Source: Wuchereria bancrofti (taxonomy: Eukaryota > Nematoda > Chromadorea > Rhabditida > Onchocercidae). Taken from it: a stretch of 64,000 bases of DNA. The DNA lies in contig SSBO01000003.1 of the NCBI GenBank assembly GCA_005281725.1, positions 4,712,495-4,776,494 of the forward strand, read 5' to 3'. Position 1 is the first letter of the stretch. Every line of letters starts with the position of its first letter. Below the pieces are notes generated by a model. The model ran no database searches. It was not told the DNA's origin and worked only from the letters and a program-made list of their open reading frames with translations. This document shows positions 60,574 through 64,000 of the stretch, in pieces. Position numbers and translations under genes: made by a program.

Positions 60574-62795
60574 ATTATTTGATGGTGACTTAGTGGGCAG
60601 CATTAAAATTGGCGAAAAACTGTTGTCACTGGCAAGAGTGCAATATGCAATATTAGAGAACGAAGAGGAACGGAACGAAAAAACTATCGAATTCACAGAG
60701 GTTTTTCCTGAAAGTCAATAAATTTTAAGTATCATTGTTGTGACTTTCTATTACTTTGAAAAATATTCATTTCTAGCTTAAATTTTCCTTAGCCAATTAA
60801 AAAAAAGACATTTTTTGGACAGAATAGTAAGTAGTACTTGCTTAAATGCATTATTGGTAGATGTATGGTGAAGCAGGCAATGAATTACTGAGTGATCATG
60901 CTGCGATTGTCTGGATGACTCTACCAGATGATGTTCGAATACGTGAAATATCTTCATTAATATCAGAGCTGGAACAAAGTGCTGCATTGATGGCTGAGTT
61001 TATCACTGAAAAACAGAAAAGAATTGAATACAACAATTGGGGTAGATTATTACGATTGTACTGCACACACATTTTTTTCAAAATCTGGGTCTGTATGAAC
61101 TTCGTAGTTCGGAATTCTATGTGACAATAACTGCATGCATCAATCTTCTTTTTATCTTCTGATTATAGCATTCTGATCTTCCGATTAATAACTCCTGGAT
61201 TTCTTCTCAAGCAAGTAAAAATTTCTGATTTTTGGAAACTTTGAGATGCTTAAGTTGAAGATAGCTTTCAAAACAACGAAATTTTTATGATTAAAAGTAA
61301 CTTTTGTGCAGCTTTCGAAGTACAAGTGAAAGAACCGATTCCTATGACAGTTCAGTCTAATCATGTGGATAACAATGATAAATCAAAATTAGTTCGCCGA
61401 TCTCATATATTTGATGCTATAACTTTTACTAATATTTCTTCGAGTTATGCCAATGCAGATTTTAATGAGCTGAATGAGAATGTCACTTTCAGCTTCTCGC
61501 TGTCACCAACGCTCCTAATGCCTCCATTGAAATTACTTCGTATGCCTATTTTTTTTAAAATAAAAATAATCGATCTACATCAAAAAAGAATATGTTTCCA
61601 TGTTAAGCAATAATGTTATAATTGCGACAGTTAAACTTGAATATCTATTGATCCCTTTCTACATGTCCTGTTTTCCAACTTGAGTTTCTTTCCTGTACCT
61701 CAAAAATGAATTTAAACATGTTGAAGAGTTTTTTTTGCAGCTTTCTTTGGAATTTCAATCAATAATAATTTTAGAGCAGTCAGCGCAGGTAGTTCTATCT
61801 ACGTTTGGTGATTCCAGTCTTCTCATGCGCCCAGTTAGTGATATTTAAATAACGATTTTAAACCCAATTTAGTTCGTTAAAAGGAATTTTAAAATATTCG
61901 AAATTTTTCATAAATTCCAATGTTATAGCGATCACGACTAATTCCAACGCGTAGAAGTCTGCTTCTTGTGGCTTATTCTGTATTCAGATCAGTGGGAGCA
62001 TTGCTGAATACAAATAAAACTACCATTGCCAACAGTCTTATAATTGGTATTCAAATTTTCCAATTTTTTTAAGACCGCTGATTTAATTTTATTTTGTTTT
62101 AATCAATAATATGCTCCAAATCAGTTAATTAGTTATTGTTTTTAATAACATCTTCATACGTAATGAAAATTCCTATTAATGTAATTTCTAAATAACTGCT
62201 GTTATTGCTCCATGTTAATACTGCTTGATATACATACTTAGGCGCTTAAGTCACAGTGTCACCTTGGCATTGAAAAACTTATAGCTGTCTTGACCAGTCC
62301 AGTAAATTATGCAACATTTATTCTTTCTCTACTTCGGAAATTCCACAACCGATCTTGAGAGAATGAGGTTAAATTTAGAAAATATGGAAAAAATACCAAT
62401 AAGCCACCTGTTATAGGTGCAAGTGTAAATGACCCAATGACTTCTATTCCGTTGCCTGAAAGTCATCCAGTTACTTTCAAATTTTATCATATCAGAACCA
62501 GTGGGGTAAATAATCCACGATGCGTTTCCTGGGATACTTCCAAAAAGTGAGTATTGACGTTGTTGTTAGTTTTAGTTGCAATTACTAATGATTTTACTTT
62601 TTATGTAAAACATTTTCGTATATTATTTATTCGTTCCCTTTAATTTGTTTACGATGATAATGATTAGAATTTAAAACTTATCTCAGTCATTCGAAATGAA
62701 ATTATGTAGCATTTCAGAATTTGGAGCAAAGAAGGTTGCAAAACATTGCGCACAATGAATGATTCAACTGAGTGCTCTTGCACACACTTGACTAG
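60574..62795 (+). pseudogene. Adhesion-GPCR locus: GAIN domain and GPS
   Basis: Exons 60574-60700, 60861-61041, 61312-61539, 61775-61788, 61929-62046, 62417-62546 and 62718-62795 all join in phase and show no lesion. Helical part: FDGDLVGSIKIGEKLL and ISSLISELEQSAALM. Beta part: VAYSVFRSVGALLNT and VTFKFYHIRTSG, then PRCVSWD. The GPS reads WSKEGCKTL and CSCTHLT, followed in the next exon by SFAILMD. GAIN domains cut themselves at HL/T, leaving a tethered agonist. The residues for this are present. The 14-nt exon at 61775 is needed for phase. Confidence 0.8.
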
Positions 62796-62993
62796 GTTCT
62801 TTTTTTCAAATTTGATACAAATCAGGTAAAACAATTAGGTCGTATATCCACACTTTATCAGGTCTTTACTGCGCTTAGGTGGCTATATCCTTTTAAAAAA
62901 ATGTCGGATTACCATACGTGTAGTATTACTTTCATTAGTGAATTATGCAGTCAGCATCCTGTTCCTTTCGCATTTCAGTTTTGTTCATTTCAG

Positions 62994-63938
62994 CTTTGCT
63001 ATTTTAATGGACATAACCGGTTTGTCTGATCATGATAAAGAATCAGTTGTTAATCAAGTTTTAAATCTGACTACCACTGTTGCTTGTATATTTTCAATTA
63101 TATGTCTCTCCCTTGCTTCACTCGTTTTCACTTGCTTCAGGTTAAAATTTTTTAGAATTAAACCATGAAATGTAGGATAAGGTATGATATCGGAATTAAA
63201 TTTTTTGTTGGACATATACATTGATATGATAAAAGTGGCGTATATGATAAAAATAAAAGTGCAAGTAACTTATTTACTTACTAAAATCGTAGCATAAAAA
63301 AGTGATTATAAAAGTGCATCAAATCATCAAATAAAATGAAATTAAGGATTAGATGCATAAAAACTAAGTTTTAACTTCAAATAAATATCTGGGCTGAATT
63401 TAGAGCACATAATCTATTAAGTTAAATCAGAAAATTTCATTTGCTTTAGATCTTTATGGAGTGTCTGTCACATGATCCATAGTAATTTATGCTTTTGTTT
63501 ACTATTAGCTGAATTGGTTTTTGTAACTGGCACAGGTAGAACTGAAAATAGAACGATATGTCGTGCAGTTGCTGTGACACTTCATTATTTCTTTCTTGCG
63601 GATGTTACTGGAAGGATATCAGCTGTACTTGATGCTTGTACAGGTAATATGTTATTACTTTTCATTTTAATACATGTTATATATTTTATATGTAATCTTT
63701 ATGCAATTTGTTTAACGATTAGAGTTAGAGGGAGGTAATATTGATAATTAAACTGAGATAACATAATGTTCGGCATATAAATGCATTCAAATATGATTTT
63801 TGTGTACATGATTTCTGAGGTTTTCGAAAACGAGGAAGGAAAAACTGTGTTCTATTCTCTCTATGCTTATGGATTCCCAGGTATTATTGTTGCTATTACT
63901 GTCGGAGTTGCCTGGTCAAATTATAGCACCGATCAATA
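62994..63938 (+). pseudogene. Adhesion-GPCR locus: transmembrane helices 1-4, truncated by window end
   Basis: Exon 62994-63140 carries the post-GPS SFAILMD and TM1 (VACIFSIICLSLASLVF). Exon 63450-63643 carries TM2 (SNLCFCLLLAELVFVTG) and TM3 (TICRAVAVTLHYFFLA). Exon 63820-63938 carries TM4 (AYGFPGIIVAITVGVAW). After HYFFLA the conserved xFxWM bridge is missing and the sequence resumes one frame away as MLLEGYQLYLML. The exon is 194 nt, and adding 11 nt restores both the motif and the phase. Later helices lie beyond 64000. Confidence 0.8.
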
Positions 63939-64000
63939 GTAAGTTAAACATGTTTGGTTCGTGGTGTAGGATGATTTTCTAAAAGAACATTTTCATTTTT

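Larger units (their letters stand above)
53330..63938 (+). pseudogene. Latrophilin-like adhesion GPCR locus with several disabling lesions (continues past window)
   Basis: About two dozen exons give, in order, an EGF-like piece, C-type lectin 1, a rhamnose-binding (SUEL) lectin, C-type lectin 2, a hormone-receptor motif (HRM), GAIN, a GPS and TM1-TM4. The intact protein would be a self-cleaving cell-surface receptor of the latrophilin group. The multi-lectin ectodomain is richer than the common RBL-HRM-GAIN plan and may correspond to a lat-2-like paralogue (inference). Lesions: an A8 run at 57690-57697 that shifts frame, an exon at 59409-59495 one base too long for its neighbours, TAG at 59942-59944 inside the HRM, a gap of about 11 bases at 63599/63600 at the end of TM3, and a phase clash at 56267. 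No start exon was found. Alternatives are clustered sequencing errors or a non-reference null allele. Confidence 0.65.

Overview
The window is nuclear DNA from a nematode, most likely a filarial or other spirurid. It is strongly A+T rich, its genes are cut into many small exons, introns are mostly 100-1000 bp with GTAAGT/GTTAGT donors and TTTCAG/TTTTAG acceptors, and the recognisable proteins are typical animal ones. The nematode assignment is inference from gene content and intron style. All gene models below were built by hand from splice sites, with reading-frame phase checked at each junction.

Layout. 1-702 (+): the last two exons of a gene ending in a SAM domain. 703-10576: about 10 kb with no convincing gene, carrying two diverged copies of a dispersed repeat, one ending in a 19-bp palindrome. 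10577-14636 (+): a complete dab-1 (Disabled) endocytic adaptor in seven exons. 16.9 kb (-): a weak EF-hand-like exon. 18184-31924 (-): four genes on one strand, in transcription order NDUFB8 (complex I), ing-3 (chromatin reader), an unrecognised membrane protein, and spermidine synthase. 32-40 kb: a gene-poor stretch. 40.1-41.55 kb (-): unassigned exons and a two-exon gene for a small single-pass membrane protein. 42581-47763 (+): a complete ELAV/Hu RNA-binding protein (exc-7 type) in nine exons. 47764-53329: no gene seen. 53330 to the right edge (+): a latrophilin-like adhesion GPCR locus encoding EGF, C-type lectin, rhamnose-binding lectin, a second C-type lectin, HRM, GAIN/GPS and the first transmembrane helices.

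The most interesting region is the adhesion-GPCR locus. Its domain order is rich and most of its exons join in phase, but it carries separate lesions: a one-base loss in an A run inside the second lectin, a probable extra T in the exon before the HRM, an in-frame TAG inside the HRM, a deletion of about 11 bases at the end of TM3, a phase clash in the rhamnose-binding lectin, and a frame-broken tandem copy of a lectin exon. About 35 exons of dab-1, spds-1, ing-3 and exc-7 show no such damage, so general assembly noise is a poor explanation. A decaying receptor gene, or a strain-specific null allele, fits better.

Functional links are mostly positional. The four minus-strand genes could share transcription in an operon (housekeeping metabolism and chromatin). 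The small membrane-protein gene and exc-7 are divergent and share a roughly 1-kb upstream region. dab-1 and spds-1 converge.
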